64,000 nt of DNA, from the NCBI GenBank assembly GCA_963556495.2, contig OY747716.1:32139318-32203317 (forward strand), written 5' to 3'. The position numbers and the translations under genes were made by a program. The stretch comes from Valencia hispanica (lineage: Eukaryota > Chordata > Actinopteri > Cyprinodontiformes > Valenciidae). The notes beneath the pieces were generated by a model. The model was not told the origin of the DNA. It was given only the letters and a program-made list of their open reading frames with translations, and did not search any database. Of the stretch, positions 23,530 through 34,432 are shown one piece after another; the stretch's first letter is position 1, and each line of letters starts with the position of its first letter.

Positions 23530-25212
23530 AGGCTCCTAAACATATCTTTGACCAGGCGTTTTGGTCAAAGCTGACTGATAAATCCACCTCCCATTTTGAA
23601 ATAGGGATGGCTATTAATTCATCTAATGTAGATAATGTTTTGTATATTTTAGACAGCAATTTAGGGGGGTTGAGATTAAGAAAATCTAAAACTCTTGCTG
23701 GGATTTGTAATTCGACGGTATTGAGCCTAAATTTACCTTTAATAATAGATTTAATTTGTTGATATTCTAAGAATTAGTTTTTATCAATTCCATATTGTGC
23801 AATTAATGTATTAAATGGGTTAAAGTATGTTCCTTCAAATATATGTTCCAGGTATTCAATACCATTAAACCTCCAGTCTGGAAGACATATCATACATTTT
23901 TTTTGCAAGATTTCGGGGTTATTCCAGATGGGTGTACGTCTGCATGGGATTATTGTGGACTATTGTCATTTTTAGAAACTCCCACCATGCTGTCAGGGAG
24001 GAGCTGATATTTATGCTTTTAAAGAGGCTATATGCAACTTTTTCCCCAAAATAAACGTAACAATAGCCTTTTTATTTGACCATTAATGACTCAAACATCT
24101 CCTGATGAGCATACTGACACGTTGTCAGCTCACAGTGGGTGGATTTATAAGCCTGTATCCAATTTTTTGTATTTTCTGTCGGGTCCGATTTTCCTGCGCT
24201 GTCTGCGGATGTGACGTCAAGCGCGTTCATGTTAAATGTTTCAGATCACTCTGCCACTACCGGTAGCCAGCACTGGCAAGCAGTTCAATGGATTGTGCGA
24301 ATACACCGAAGAGACCCAGGACAACTTTGACACCAACAGTAACTCCATATAAGACTAAGAAAGTTAAACCCCTGACAAGTGCCTGAAAAAGATAGAAGAT
24401 TGAGAGCGACCGGCGCACGAGCGCGCGCTGAGAGAGCGAGCAGAAAGGAAGAGCAGTTCCGTTTTTGACCACATGGGGTCAGTCGCGAGTTTAAATTTCA
24501 GAAAATTGCATATAGCCCCTTTAAAGCATTCATGTTGTTTTATATTTGAGGTAATAAATGGTAGGTTTGAAATTTTTATCTTATTGCATAATGTCTGTTC
24601 TACGCCTATCCAGGACTCATCTAGGTAGCTATGTTTTAACCATCTTGAAATGTATTGGAGCCTGTTGGCTAAGAAATAATGATTAAAGTTCGGTAGATCA
24701 AGGCCTCCTTTATCTTTGGTCTTCTGCAGTGTTTTTAAGCTGATACGTGGGGGTTTATCTGTCCAAAGAAGTTTAGAGACAGAAGAGTCCAGAGATCTAA
24801 ACCAATCCCGTGATGGTTTGCTTGGGATTATTGAGAATAAGTAGTTGATTCTGGGCAAAACCATCATTTTGTATTGAAGCAACCCTTCCCATAAGTGATA
24901 TGGGTAGGGATATCCATCTAGCAAAATCATCTTCCACTTTTTTTAAAAGTGGGATGTAGTTTAGCTTGATTAAATCTCCCAGTCTTGGTGAGACATTGAT
25001 ACCTAAATAAGTAATATTCCCTGACTGCAGTTGTGTATTAATTGGATTATGGACAGAACAATTGATTGGAAGAACAGTAGATTTTAACCAATTTATAGAA
25101 TAATCTGAAACTTTTGAGTAATAGTTTATCAACCCGATTATCTGAGATAAAGAGGTTTGTGAATGCTGGAGGAAAAGTAATAAATCATCTGCATAAAGAC
25201 TGATTTTATGTT
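23530..25212 (-). pseudogene. L1 ORF2, RT second half and C-terminal region
   Basis: Resuming after the BEL/Pao insertion, the frame gives LHIEHKISLYADDLLLFL (block C, catalytic YADD intact). It then gives the L1 fingers/thumb text SKVSDYSINWLKS and ITYLGINVSPRLGDL, and after a frame change WIGVEQTLCNKI and PPRISLKTLQKTKDKGGL. A 498-bp MITE (24023-24520) splits the next part. The last recognised residues are near 23530 (WSKIC region); the cysteine-rich end of ORF2 is lost. At least three frame breaks are present. Confidence 0.85.
24023..24520. mobile_element. TTAA-flanked MITE inside L1 ORF2
   Basis: The ends AGAGGCTATATGCAA and TTGCATATAGCCCCT are inverted repeats with one mismatch. TTAA stands on each side (24019-24022 and 24521-24524). 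Removing it and one TTAA rejoins L1 coding text. There is no coding capacity beyond short frames. TTAA points to piggyBac- or Kolobok-type mobilisation. Confidence 0.75.
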
Positions 25213-25251
25213 CTATGTGTAATGTCCAGTTACAAAAAAGACAAAAATTAT

Positions 25252-26410
25252 CCATTTAGTCAGCTTGAAGCCACCAGTGGTGCATAATACCAGAAGATCT
25301 TGAATGAGAGCAACTTCCTGTTCCTCAGTGGCAACAGATTTCAGACAGTTGTCAACGTAAACGTTTTTCTACACTGTACTTATTGCCTCTGAGCTGAAAC
25401 TGTCCTGATGACTTTCGTAATGCAAAATTTGCACAACTTGGTGACGACATTGCACCGAACAGGTGAACAACCATTCGGTATTCCTTGAGTTCGAGACTAA
25501 GGTCACCATTGGGCCACCACAGAAATCTGAGCATGTCAGTGTCTTCTTTTGGAACTTTTACCTGATAAAACATGCTTTCAATATCAGACATGAAAGCGAC
25601 TGGCTCCTGTCTGATTCTTGTCACCACACCAATAAGAGAGCTAGTCAAGTCAGGCCCTTGCAGCAAGTGAGAGTTCAATGAAGTGCCTTGATATGAGGCT
25701 GCACAGTCAAATACCAACCGGAGCTTGTGTTTTGTTGGGTGGCAAACCCCGTGATGTGGGATATACCATATCCTGTCACACTCTTTATCGACTTCTTTCA
25801 GGGGGACCTCCTCAGCATAGCCTTTTCCCAGCGTTTCAGTCATGAACGTTTTGTATTCATCATGAAACTTCTCATTTCTCAATAGTTTCCGCTTCAGGCT
25901 TTCCATTCTCTGAACTGCAACAGCACGGTTGTTTGGGAATGCAGTGCTTTTCTCCCTGAAGGGTAGACCGATGCTATAATGGCCATCAATGAGTCTCACT
26001 GACTGTGAAACAGAGTCCATGAACTGTCTGTCCTCGCAAGACATCTCCAATTTTTTAGTCAGCTGGTGCTTAGGGAAATCATACTTCATTTGCTGTTGAG
26101 TGAGCTCTTCTAGCCTTGCCATTGAAATCCTATTCACTGTAACCTGAGGCCATTCAGCATTTTCTTTACAGTAGTTTACTTCTCTTAACAAAGGTCCATT
26201 AATTGTCCAGCCAAGAACAGTCTTTATAGCATATGGCCCATTTCTCTCGCTATTAATCACCTTCCATGGTTCAAGCACCTTTGGGACATTTGCTCCAATC
26301 AGCAGACCTATTTCTGCATCAACCTGTTCGATCTGAACTTCTTTCATATATGGCCATTTGTCTATGTCACTTTGTTGAGGGACATTCACTCTTTTGACTG
26401 GAATCTCCAT
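25252..26410 (-). pseudogene. BEL/Pao pol: spacer and reverse transcriptase, truncated
   Basis: The frame from 26410 runs through QVDAEIGLLIGANVPKVLEP and GPYAIKTVLGWTINGPL (the region between protease and RT in BEL). It then reads WYIPHHGVCHP, KLRLVFDCAA, LLQGPDLTSSLIGVV and block A, FMSDIESMFYQVKV, with its aspartate. A frameshift near 25425 leads to VYVDNCLKSVATEEQ, so the YVDD box reads YVDN: the second catalytic aspartate is replaced. Coding ends at about 25252 after GGFKLTKW, where a deletion joins it to the 3' LTR remnant. No RNase H or integrase is present. Confidence 0.9.
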
Positions 26411-27609
26411 TTGAGAGAAGACTTGGGGAGCTCTACAAATCTGTTCTCATCCAAGCTGCTGACTTCCAGCCCCTTGACAACATGTGTGTTGATTAACTCC
26501 TCCTTTCCCATAGTGCGGAGCAACATGTTGCCTTTTTTCCCTGTTACCTTTAAGTCTATCATCAGCTGCTCTGTGCGGAAGGTTCCGGTGCTGCCTGGAT
26601 CCAAAAATGCGTATGTTACAACTGTTCTATTACTTCTCACACACCTGACATTCACTGGTACAATAGAAACTGCACAGGATGCTTCTCCGGCCCCAATGCA
26701 AACACACATTTCACCATCTGTTGTGAGTGTTGAATGTGGAACTTGTTGCTTGTTGTTCTCCCTTTCATTAACAGAGGATGGTAGAATATCCTTGTTCAAA
26801 TGCAAAACGGTAGGGTGCTTCAGAGAACATGCTTGACATGTGAGTCTTTGCTGACAGCCTTTGCTTAAAATGCCCCGTGACAAACATCCAAAGCACAGAC
26901 CATTCGATTTGAGAAACTCAAGTTTGTCCTTGTGAGGTTTTTGCGTCAGGAGTTTACAAGAATCAAGGTTATGACCTACTTTCTGACAGAAGATACACTG
27001 TTTTTTGCTGGTGTAGCCATTGTCTTCTTTAGCCTTTTTTACCTGCTCTGTATTTCTCGACAATGATGTTACATCCACAGCAAAGATGTTTTTCTTCTCC
27101 TTCACTCTTGCAGCGCTTTCCCTTCTCAGGTTAGGCTTTCTAACATCCCTGGATGAGGTAGGCTTTTGTATGTTGCCAAACAAAGGATGAGAAGCAATTT
27201 TTGCTTGTTTGTCCACAAAACTGACCAAATCAGCAAACTTCGCCCTCATTCAGGTCTTTCGTGAATGTCACAAGCAACCCCCCTCCACTTATCTCTTAAT
27301 TTGAAGGGAAGCTTGGAAATGACTGCCCTCATATTAGTAGGACTATCCATTTCCTCAATGTATTCCATGCTGTCTACTGTCTTACAACAACGGGTGAGGA
27401 ACACAGCAAACTCAGTGAGAGTTTCTTCATCTTCTGACCGAATAACAGGCCAATTCAGTGCTCTTTCAATGTAAGCAGAAGCAATAGGGTATTCATTCCC
27501 AAAATTTTTGTTCAAAAGCTTCTTGGCTTCTGCAAAGCCTCTGTTTGGATGCATATATGAACAACTTCGGACTAGAATTTTTGGTCTGCCACGAGTGCAT
27601 TGCTCGAGA
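26386..27609 (-). pseudogene. BEL/Pao gag C-terminal part, zinc knuckle and aspartic protease
   Basis: From 27609 the frame continues gag after the retroposon (FLEQCTRGRPKILVRSC, then SYMHPNRGFAEAKKLL). A frameshift near 27246 passes to a long frame ending at 26386. That frame contains a CCHC knuckle CIFCQKVGHNLDSC, further cysteine pairs, and the DUF1758-type protease with active site AFLDPGSTGTF. The family role is capsid formation and polyprotein processing. Apart from the frameshift this is the best kept part of the element. Confidence 0.88.
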
Positions 27610-27620
27610 AAATGCAGCCT

Positions 27621-28807
27621 ACCGGCCCTGGCCCTCGTTGGATGCCTGGTCTCGGCGCCCTGCGTTGCGCGGGATCAGGACCCGGGAGCTGGTACAACTT
27701 GGTGTCCAGATGCTGCTGAGCCCGGCCTGGGGATGCTGTCCGTCCCCTGCGGCTATCGGTGGGGCGCCCCGACGTAGGGCAGGGGTGGGGCGCTGGGATG
27801 ATGGCGGTGGGGATTGGCCTAGGGTGGTGGCGGCGCGTGGCGGGCGGCGGCCGGCCGCGGCCCCTGCAGTGCCGGGGGCCCCTTGTCGGCCGGTCCCTTG
27901 TCGGGTCCCTGCTGGGGGGTGGGGTGCCCCTGGGCTCCGGCTCTCCCGGTCCATTGACCGGCGGGACCCGTGGGCTCGCCACTGCTGCCCCCCGGGCCCC
28001 TGCATAGTGCCCGCTGGACGTTCCCCTGGGGTTCTCCTTTGCTCCACTCTTGGGGGATGCGGTCGGCCCCACCCGGGTCCGCCTGGGGCTCTGGGGGTCC
28101 TTTGGACGTCTTTGCTCCGATCTCCTTCATGTCTGCATCGATTCCTGGAAGACGGATTGATGCCTGCTCACACCAACTATCGAACACTCTTATGGAGAAA
28201 CATTATATGCACCAGCATGCTAACACACACACATAGATGTGGGGTCTCTGGTGTTTAAGGATATATTCTTGGGCTGAGGTTATCATTACTAGAGCTTGAT
28301 TAATCGGTACCATGAGTTTTTCTGTGACATTGTTGTTGTATTTTTATATCTATTTTTGTGTGATGTGGTTGTGTAATTCTTAGTTCACAATGTTTGGTTT
28401 GTTTTGTCGATGTTTCTTTTTCATGTTTTGTTTTGTTTTTCCCTCTCTCTCTGCCGTCCTGTGCGTATGTAGGCAGACTTCAATGTCTTCCTGTGTTTTC
28501 TTTGTTCCCCTTCCTCTCTTGTATTTTCAACTCACCCTCTCTCTTGACTTTTTGTTTCCTACCACTCTTCTTCATCTTCCTTCTTTCTTCTCCTTAATTT
28601 TCCGTCTCCGTGTCCATAACATCAGGAAATAAAAACCCCAACAATTCATAATAAAGATTTTTCACACATATATCAAGTGGAGGACTATAGCAAAAGCTGT
28701 ACTGCTCCGCTTGTGAAAGTAAATCTTTTGGGCTTCTACTTGGTACTCAGACACCAATTCTGAGCACCACACTGCCAAACAGGACACGTAAAAAAAAAAA
28801 TAATAAT
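27621..28807 (+). mobile_element. GC-rich retroposon with poly-A/TAA tail inserted in BEL gag
   Basis: It is flanked by an 11-bp direct repeat, AAATGCAGCCT (27610-27620 and 28808-28818), and its removal restores gag coding (DRLH then FLEQ). The first ~490 bp are strikingly GC-rich against an AT-rich window; the rest is balanced. It ends in AAAAAAAAAATAATAAT, so the plus strand is the retroposed RNA sense. AATAAA-type signals lie near 28628 and 28650. No RT domain is visible. The open frames in the GC-rich part occur on both strands and look incidental. It could be a 5'-truncated LINE tail or a SINE-like element. The family is not recognised. Confidence 0.7.
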
Positions 28808-28818
28808 AAATGCAGCCT

Positions 28819-29938
28819 GTCCCGGTTGCTGTCTGTTTTCTCTTCAATTCCATGCTCAAATGCTTTCATGAAAAAACCAAACTCTAAAGGATCTCCATCA
28901 ATAATGGGCACATCCAATCGTGGGAGAGTAGACACCTTCTGTTGCTTCACTAAGAGCTCTGTGATCTCGTTTTGACGCTGCATAACGCTAAGTAAATCTC
29001 CAATACTAACAACTTTGTTCTGTCCTGTACTGGGTTGTCCATGTGAACTTGAATCTGGCTGAGGGGGTCTGCTGGCTCTGTATGAACTCCTATGAACTTC
29101 CGCATTTTGCATGACATTTGGCCTCATGCTTTCATGGATATCTCTCATATTGGACTACACAGATCTGAAGCTGCCGTTACTAGCTTGGCTTACAGTATTT
29201 AGGTAGGCATCCATTTCATCTACAGGATCTGCACCATTGCTTTGAGCTGCCTCCTTTACAGCTAGCACCTCAAGCTTAGCATTAGCCATGGCAATAGCTG
29301 TTTTGAGATCCAACTCCTCTTTTCTTGGGTTAGGGTTAGGGTGCTGCCTCTTCTTTTTCAAGTTCTTGTTTTAATTTCAAAGCATCAGCACGTGCTAATA
29401 AAGCTGCTCTTTGAGCTTCCACCTTAAGCCTAATAGAAGATGCAGTAGAAGATACACTTGATGATGACACAGAAGATCCATTGCCACTCTTTGTTTTGTC
29501 ATGTTTACATGACACCATTGAGGCACTATCTGTTGGATCAATTTCAGCATCTGCTACTTTAGCCTCGTTTGCCCTCTGTTTAACTATATCCAGCCAACTC
29601 TTAACTTTCTCCACAAAGGTTTTCAACGAAATTACCTTTGGCTCATACCATTGCACCTGGTCATTATGCAATTCCTCCTCACTTAAATGTCCTTTAATGC
29701 TGTCATTTACTCCACAGAACTCCATATATGTGTTTGCAAAGTCAGAGTTTATTTTAGCAGACACCTCGTCAGCATTACTGTCATCCTCCATAAGAGCTTC
29801 AATTTCCTTTATTTTTCTGGTAAGACAGCCTAACTTAGCTTTCCTTGTTCCTTTAAGCTGTTTAAGTCTCTCCTCCTGAGCTTTAAGAGTAGGTTTTGAC
29901 ACTCTTTTACCATCCTTTTCCATCTCTGATTGCTCCAT
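28819..29938 (-). pseudogene. BEL/Pao gag N-terminal part
   Basis: From ATG 29938 (MEQSEMEKDGKRVSK) the frame has a long charged, helix-rich region typical of BEL gag, then a serine run. After a frame change near 29345 it continues (RKEELDLKTAIAMANAKLEV). A further frame at 29148 gives the proline/serine-rich linker and the conserved gag phrase LPRLDVPIIDGDPLEFGFF, up to DRLH, where the retroposon enters. Two frame breaks are present. Confidence 0.82.
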
Positions 29939-30332
29939 GCTAACTGCGTCACCATAAGCTCTTCATGCAATTAAGCAACTAACTGATGAAAGTCACTGTT
30001 AATCCACAAAATATGACTGTAGCTTATTCTTCAAAATCTTAAGATTGACACATTCTTACCAATATGACGAGCCAGACAACTTGTTCAATCCAGTAGAGGC
30101 ATATTTTCCACGTATCCATTTATCCTTTTCTGCACCGCGTGCATCCAATTTAGCCCGTGCGCTGCGGCTATTTCGATAATTCCTCTTGTTAAGGAGCAGT
30201 TTTCTGACATTTGTAATGGCGACATGACTTACAAAAAAAAACTTTTCCTCGCCACTCTTGCAGGACGTGAAGTTTCTGACTCCCAAAGTCCAATAAAGAA
30301 AAGATGCAAAACGGATATAAAAATGACGTCCG

Positions 30333-30743
30333 TTTATTGAATAAATCCAGTTACAAAAAAGACAAAAATTACTCCTTGCATCTATTAAATCGCAGTGACG
30401 CTCAATGCAACAAAAAATATATATTCACGGATAAAAATATTCACAAAACAAACTTATTTACGGACATGTTCAGGGTCAGAAAACTGTTGCTCCTCGTCCT
30501 GCTCCATCAACTTAGCTACTCCTCGCACTGATCATGCGCACTCTTGAAGGAGAAACTGCAACTTACCTTGCAGGACATTAAAGGAGCCTAAATTACTAAT
30601 CAAGCAATAAAAACATGCACTAAACATATAAAATAACACAAACTATAATCAAATGCTTCATAATAAATAAATATTACTGATAACTAAATTATTCCAATGA
30701 AGTGTTATGCACAAAATAAACATAATTCCAAATGGCTCTAACA
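30333..30743 (-). repeat. 5' LTR of the BEL/Pao element
   Basis: On the minus strand it runs from TGTTAGAG (30743) to about 30333, where the plus-strand text CCAGTTACAAAAAAGAC (30345 onward) recurs next to the far end of the element at 25228. It is the only complete LTR left. The exact 3' edge is uncertain by some tens of bases, and no clear primer binding site was read. Confidence 0.55.
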
Positions 30744-30748
30744 CTACG

Positions 30749-32757
30749 TTATTGCATTTTATGCCTTTAATATTGGGTTTGCCTGATTGTTGCCGCTAGT
30801 GGTTCAATAAAAATAGCAAACAGGGAGGGAGAGAGAAAACATCCCTGTCTGGTACCTCTCTGAAGATAAAACCTAGATGATGTTTGGTTATTAGTCTTGA
30901 TACATGCTGTTGGTGAACTGTATAATATTTTCAAACAGTTTATAAAAGAATTTCCAAAGCCAAATTTATGTAAGGTTGCAAATAAGAATCTCCAGTTAAC
31001 TCTATCAAATGCTTTTTCTACATCTATTGATATTATATTAGTTTCAATGTTTTTACAGTAAGAAAAATCTATTTGCTCTATTAATCTACGTGAATTTGTG
31101 GATGAATGTCTCCCTTTTATAAAACCAGTTTGATCAGGATGTATTATAAGAGGGGTTACTTTCTCTATCCTTTTTGCGAGAGTTTTGCAGATTATTTTAA
31201 GATCAACATTAATGAGGGATATGGGACGATAGCTGGTAGGAAACACAGGCTCTTTACCTGATTTTAGTAGAAGACTAATGTAGGCAGAATTCATATTTGG
31301 TGGAAGTCGGCCATTTTTCTTGGTTTCCTGCAGCATTCTGTGAAATGTTTGTGCCAGAATATTCCAGAATTCTTTATAGAACTCTGCTGGAAATCCATTT
31401 GGGCCTGGAGCCTTTTTATTGGGCATGCTTTGGAGGGCCTCCTGGAGTTCAGCCGCTGTTAGTGGTGAATCCCGGGCCATCGCTTAACTTTCCGATAATT
31501 TAGGTAGTGTTACTTTATCCAAAAATTGTTCAATTTGATGATCTGATGGGTTTATCTCGGGTGAGTATAAAGCCTTGTAAAATTCTTTAAAGGTGTTGTT
31601 TGTTCTTCCAGGATCACATACTGTATTCCCAGTCTGATCTTTAATAGCAGATATAGTTGTTTTTTCTTTTTTCGTTTTAAGCTGGTTAGCCAATAATCTA
31701 CCTGATTTATTACCATGTTCAGAGTTTTCAATCCTAAATCTTTGAATTAAGAACTGGGTCTGTTTATTAATAATTTCATTTAATTCTAGCTTTGCTTTAC
31801 GGATTTTGCCTAGTCTCTCCTCATCTAAGGAAGCTTCTAATGAATTAATACTTTCTTCTAATTCCTGAATATGTTTTTTCTATTTTCTTTTTATTTGATG
31901 AGAATGAGATTATTTTACCGTTAATCACAGCTTTCCCTGCCTCCCAAAGAATGGATGGTGACGTACCAGGGAGGTCATTATATTCCAAATATGAAGCCCA
32001 CTCTTTTTCGAAATATTTAATAAATTCTTTATCCTTGAGTAATGATATATTAAATCTCCAATTTTTGCTTTGAGGCATTTCTTTTTAATTTACTAGAGTT
32101 AGAGAAACCGGAGCATGATCGCTAACAGCTATAGGGTGTATCTCAGTGTCTGAAATGTCAGTCAACAGTGAGCTGGTGACTAACAAATAATCCAGATGAG
32201 AATACAAATGGTGGACATTTGTGAAGAAAGTATAATTTCTGTCATTGGGGTGAAGAGATCGCCATGCATCACAAAGTCCATAATCGCTCATGTACTGTTT
32301 GACTATATCCATGGATTTCCAGCTTCGCTGAGTCCCTGCTGTGCTGAGCCTGTCTATTTCTTCATTTAAACCAAAGTTGAGGCCCCAAGAAGAAGTGAGC
32401 AATCCTAGTGTTCAAGGAGCACCCAGAAGAAAGAATGAAATAATGAGGGGTCATCAACATTTGGACCATATATACAGACAATACATAACTTTTGGTTATG
32501 TACAGATAGTTTTACTATGATAAATCTACCCTCTGGATCTGTAACTGTATCTATTACTGTAAAATTAGCATTTCTATTTAATAATTTTGCTACTCCCCTT
32601 TGTCTGGAGTTATAGCATGCAGAAAACAAAATAGGAAACTCAGGAGATTTAAGATCATCTGCAGCTGAGGTAGATTTATGGGTTTCTTGTAATAAGATGA
32701 CATCTGTTTTCAATCTTTTAAGCTGGTTAAAGGAGTCATGACCTGTAATTTTCACTA
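30749..32757 (-). pseudogene. L1 ORF2: endonuclease and first half of RT
   Basis: The endonuclease begins within the domain at TDVILLQETHKS (ORF2's first residues are lost) and keeps CIVCIYGPN, HLYSHLDYLLV and the final catalytic block SDHAPVSL. The linker region follows (32078-31484). The RT opens NKKAPGPNGFPAEFYKEFW and SYRPISLINVDLKI, with block A ISIDVEKAFDRVNW and block B GTRQGCFLSPSLFA (the usual P after GC is F). A one-base shift near 30770 precedes the BEL insertion. Several stops lie in the linker. Residues for catalysis are mostly kept, so this copy decayed rather recently by frame breaks. Confidence 0.88.
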
Positions 32758-33044
32758 TTCCATGAGAAAAAATATATGTTATTATTGTCTAACGATTATA
32801 CACTGGCCGGGAAGCCGATATTTAAAAGTGAAGCGTTTGTTTACCCCTGGGTTCGTCAGCCAGCCCATGTGCACGCGCACTCAAATATGTGATTTTAATT
32901 GATGGCCGACTTGACGTCAAGTCGGCGCAGGAAATACCATATATAGACATCACAGACCTATGCTGCAGGAAGCAAACCGCCCTCCACCTCGCCCCTCTTC
33001 CCTCTCCACCTCATATTCAGTCAAGCCCCGCCATTACTGAATTC
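32758..33044. other. unassigned stretch with a CRE-centred palindrome
   Basis: Sequence of unknown origin lies between the truncated start of L1 ORF2 and a hAT MITE. Its one notable site is the palindrome at 32905-32926. A promoter-like origin is possible but unsupported. Confidence 0.35.
32905..32926. promoter_or_regulatory. perfect 22-bp palindrome centred on TGACGTCA
   Basis: The 22 bases are their own reverse complement and contain the full CRE/ATF consensus TGACGTCA at the centre. CREB/ATF proteins bind this octamer as dimers (established). That this copy is bound is only inference. Confidence 0.5.
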
Positions 33045-33328
33045 TAGTGATGGGAATTCCAGCTCTTTTTGGAGAGCCAGTTCTTTTGGCTTGGCTCACC
33101 ATAAAGAGCCGGCTCTTTCGGCTCCCAAGTGGCTCCTTACATTTTCTTCTGCTTAAAGTGTATTTATTACCAATATTAATGCAAAACGATGTGTACCAAA
33201 TGTACCAAAACAAGCGGAGGGAAATTTAAAAATAAAAAAGAACGGCTCCCAATGACGAGCCGGCTCCCATCGTTCACTTCAAAGAGTTAGCTCTTAGAGC
33301 CGGTTCGTTCTTGACCGACATATCACCG
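33045..33328 (-). mobile_element. hAT-like MITE, copy 2
   Basis: It starts TAGTGATGGGAATTCC and ends near ACATATCACC. Read on the minus strand it matches the element at 16088-16356 along its length (GAACGATGGGAGCCGG-type words, TTTGGTACA, CGGCTCTTTATGGTGAGCC). The right end is mutated and no clear 8-bp duplication is visible. Confidence 0.75.
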
Positions 33329-34432
33329 ATTCAAAGTACGAACTCAACTTATTTTTTTCACTTTTTTTCAACTTTTCTTTTTTAGAAGGGCATGAAAGAC
33401 TATAATAGAGCGTGGGTATCCAAGGTAATACTAGGTTATGACTCCTTTAAACATCATAACTATTTTCTCTCTGGTGCAAGCTCCATGAACATTCCATGTG
33501 ACAAACCTTAGAGTAGCCGCCATAGTTTTGAGACTAAAGTTGGAAAGTGCATGTCACCATAGAAACAGATAAACACAAGTGCATTATTAGTTTTGCTTGG
33601 GGGTGTCTGATTGAAAATCCAGAAGGAGAGATATAAGAAAGAGAAAAATAGATGAAAGTTGTGAAGGTGTTAAGGGTGAGGTTGAGAGAGAAATAAATAG
33701 TTATGTTGTGAAAAAATTCTGTGTGTGTGTGTGTGTAAGTGATAGAAGGAGAAAAAAGGAGTGACAAAGAAATTTGGTATTAGGCATGTGAAGATGAGAA
33801 AAGAAAAAAGAGTCAGTATCCCAGTGCTTAGCCCTGGTCCCACCCACATCGAGTAATTAAAACAACTTTACAGAGCTGTGCTTACATTACATTATAGTTG
33901 ACTAATAAAACAACTCTTATCTAACCAGTGTTACATGACTAATAAAGCCAAGGAGTAAGCTGGGGGTCCCTGAACAGCTGCCCATTAACATACAGTTTAT
34001 CTACTGAAGAGATAGAAATTCTGTAAATGTTGTATGAGGGTTTAATTTTGTAGTGCATGTGGAAACACTTAGAAACAGTGAACAATCAAGAAGAATGTGG
34101 TACATCATGTGTTCCTTATGTGAAGAAGCTGTGACCATTCTATGAACGAAGATCTATGTGGGAGGAGTTTCATGGAAACTCAACTTTCAATAAAGACTTT
34201 GAGCTGACATAGACCTGGGCTCAGTTACTAGAACTGAGTCCAGCGAACGACGTCTCGCTGTTAAAATATATAATTGTTGTTTGTTGTCCTTATTGCTCCT
34301 TTTTACAGAAATGAACGAGCACGCGGGAAGGTGAAATGAGAGCTCAGAGAGAGCCCAGGGTCATAAATTAAATGCGTGTCTGTTCCTTTAAGATAGGCTT
34401 TAAATTAGAGTAAAAACACCTTTCCAACACTA
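33329..34432. other. insertion between L1 ORF1 and ORF2, includes a possible LTR
   Basis: L1 ORF1 breaks at 34433 and ORF2 resumes at 32757; this stretch and the two before it fill the gap. It has a TG run at 33720-33737. From about 33790 to 34308 the text has an LTR look: AATAAA at 34188-34193 in CAATAAAGACTTTGAGCTG, then a GTCTCGCTG-type U5. An AG-ending pyrimidine tract follows at 34309. No coding. Confidence 0.35.
33790..34308 (+). repeat. possible solo LTR
   Basis: The R/U5-like arrangement (AATAAAGACTTTGAGCTG about 120 bp before a TTTTTACA end) suggests the 3' half of a retroviral-type LTR. The 5' boundary is unclear, no target duplication was found, and no internal domain is present. 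It could equally be a unique sequence. Confidence 0.3.

Larger units (their letters stand above)
25218..30743 (-). mobile_element. BEL/Pao LTR retrotransposon inserted in L1 ORF2, defective
   Basis: On the minus strand it starts TGTTAGAG (30743) and ends TTACA (25218). The flanks CTATG (25213-25217) and CTACG (30744-30748), in plus orientation, match at 4 of 5 positions, the usual BEL duplication length. The order is LTR (~410 bp), gag, zinc knuckle, DUF1758-type aspartic protease, and RT. The RT ends abruptly after LTKW, and only about 34 bp of the 3' LTR follow. RNase H, integrase and most of the 3' LTR are therefore deleted. A GC-rich retroposon (27621-28807) lies in gag. Confidence 0.85.

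Noticed and set aside
27545..28258. Long GC-rich open frames on both strands
   Set aside because: GC-rich DNA has few stops; the frames overlap on both strands, cross the target-site duplication and show no domain.
29334..29345. TTAGGGTTAGGG as a telomere-like repeat
   Set aside because: Only two copies, inside BEL gag; not a telomeric tract.
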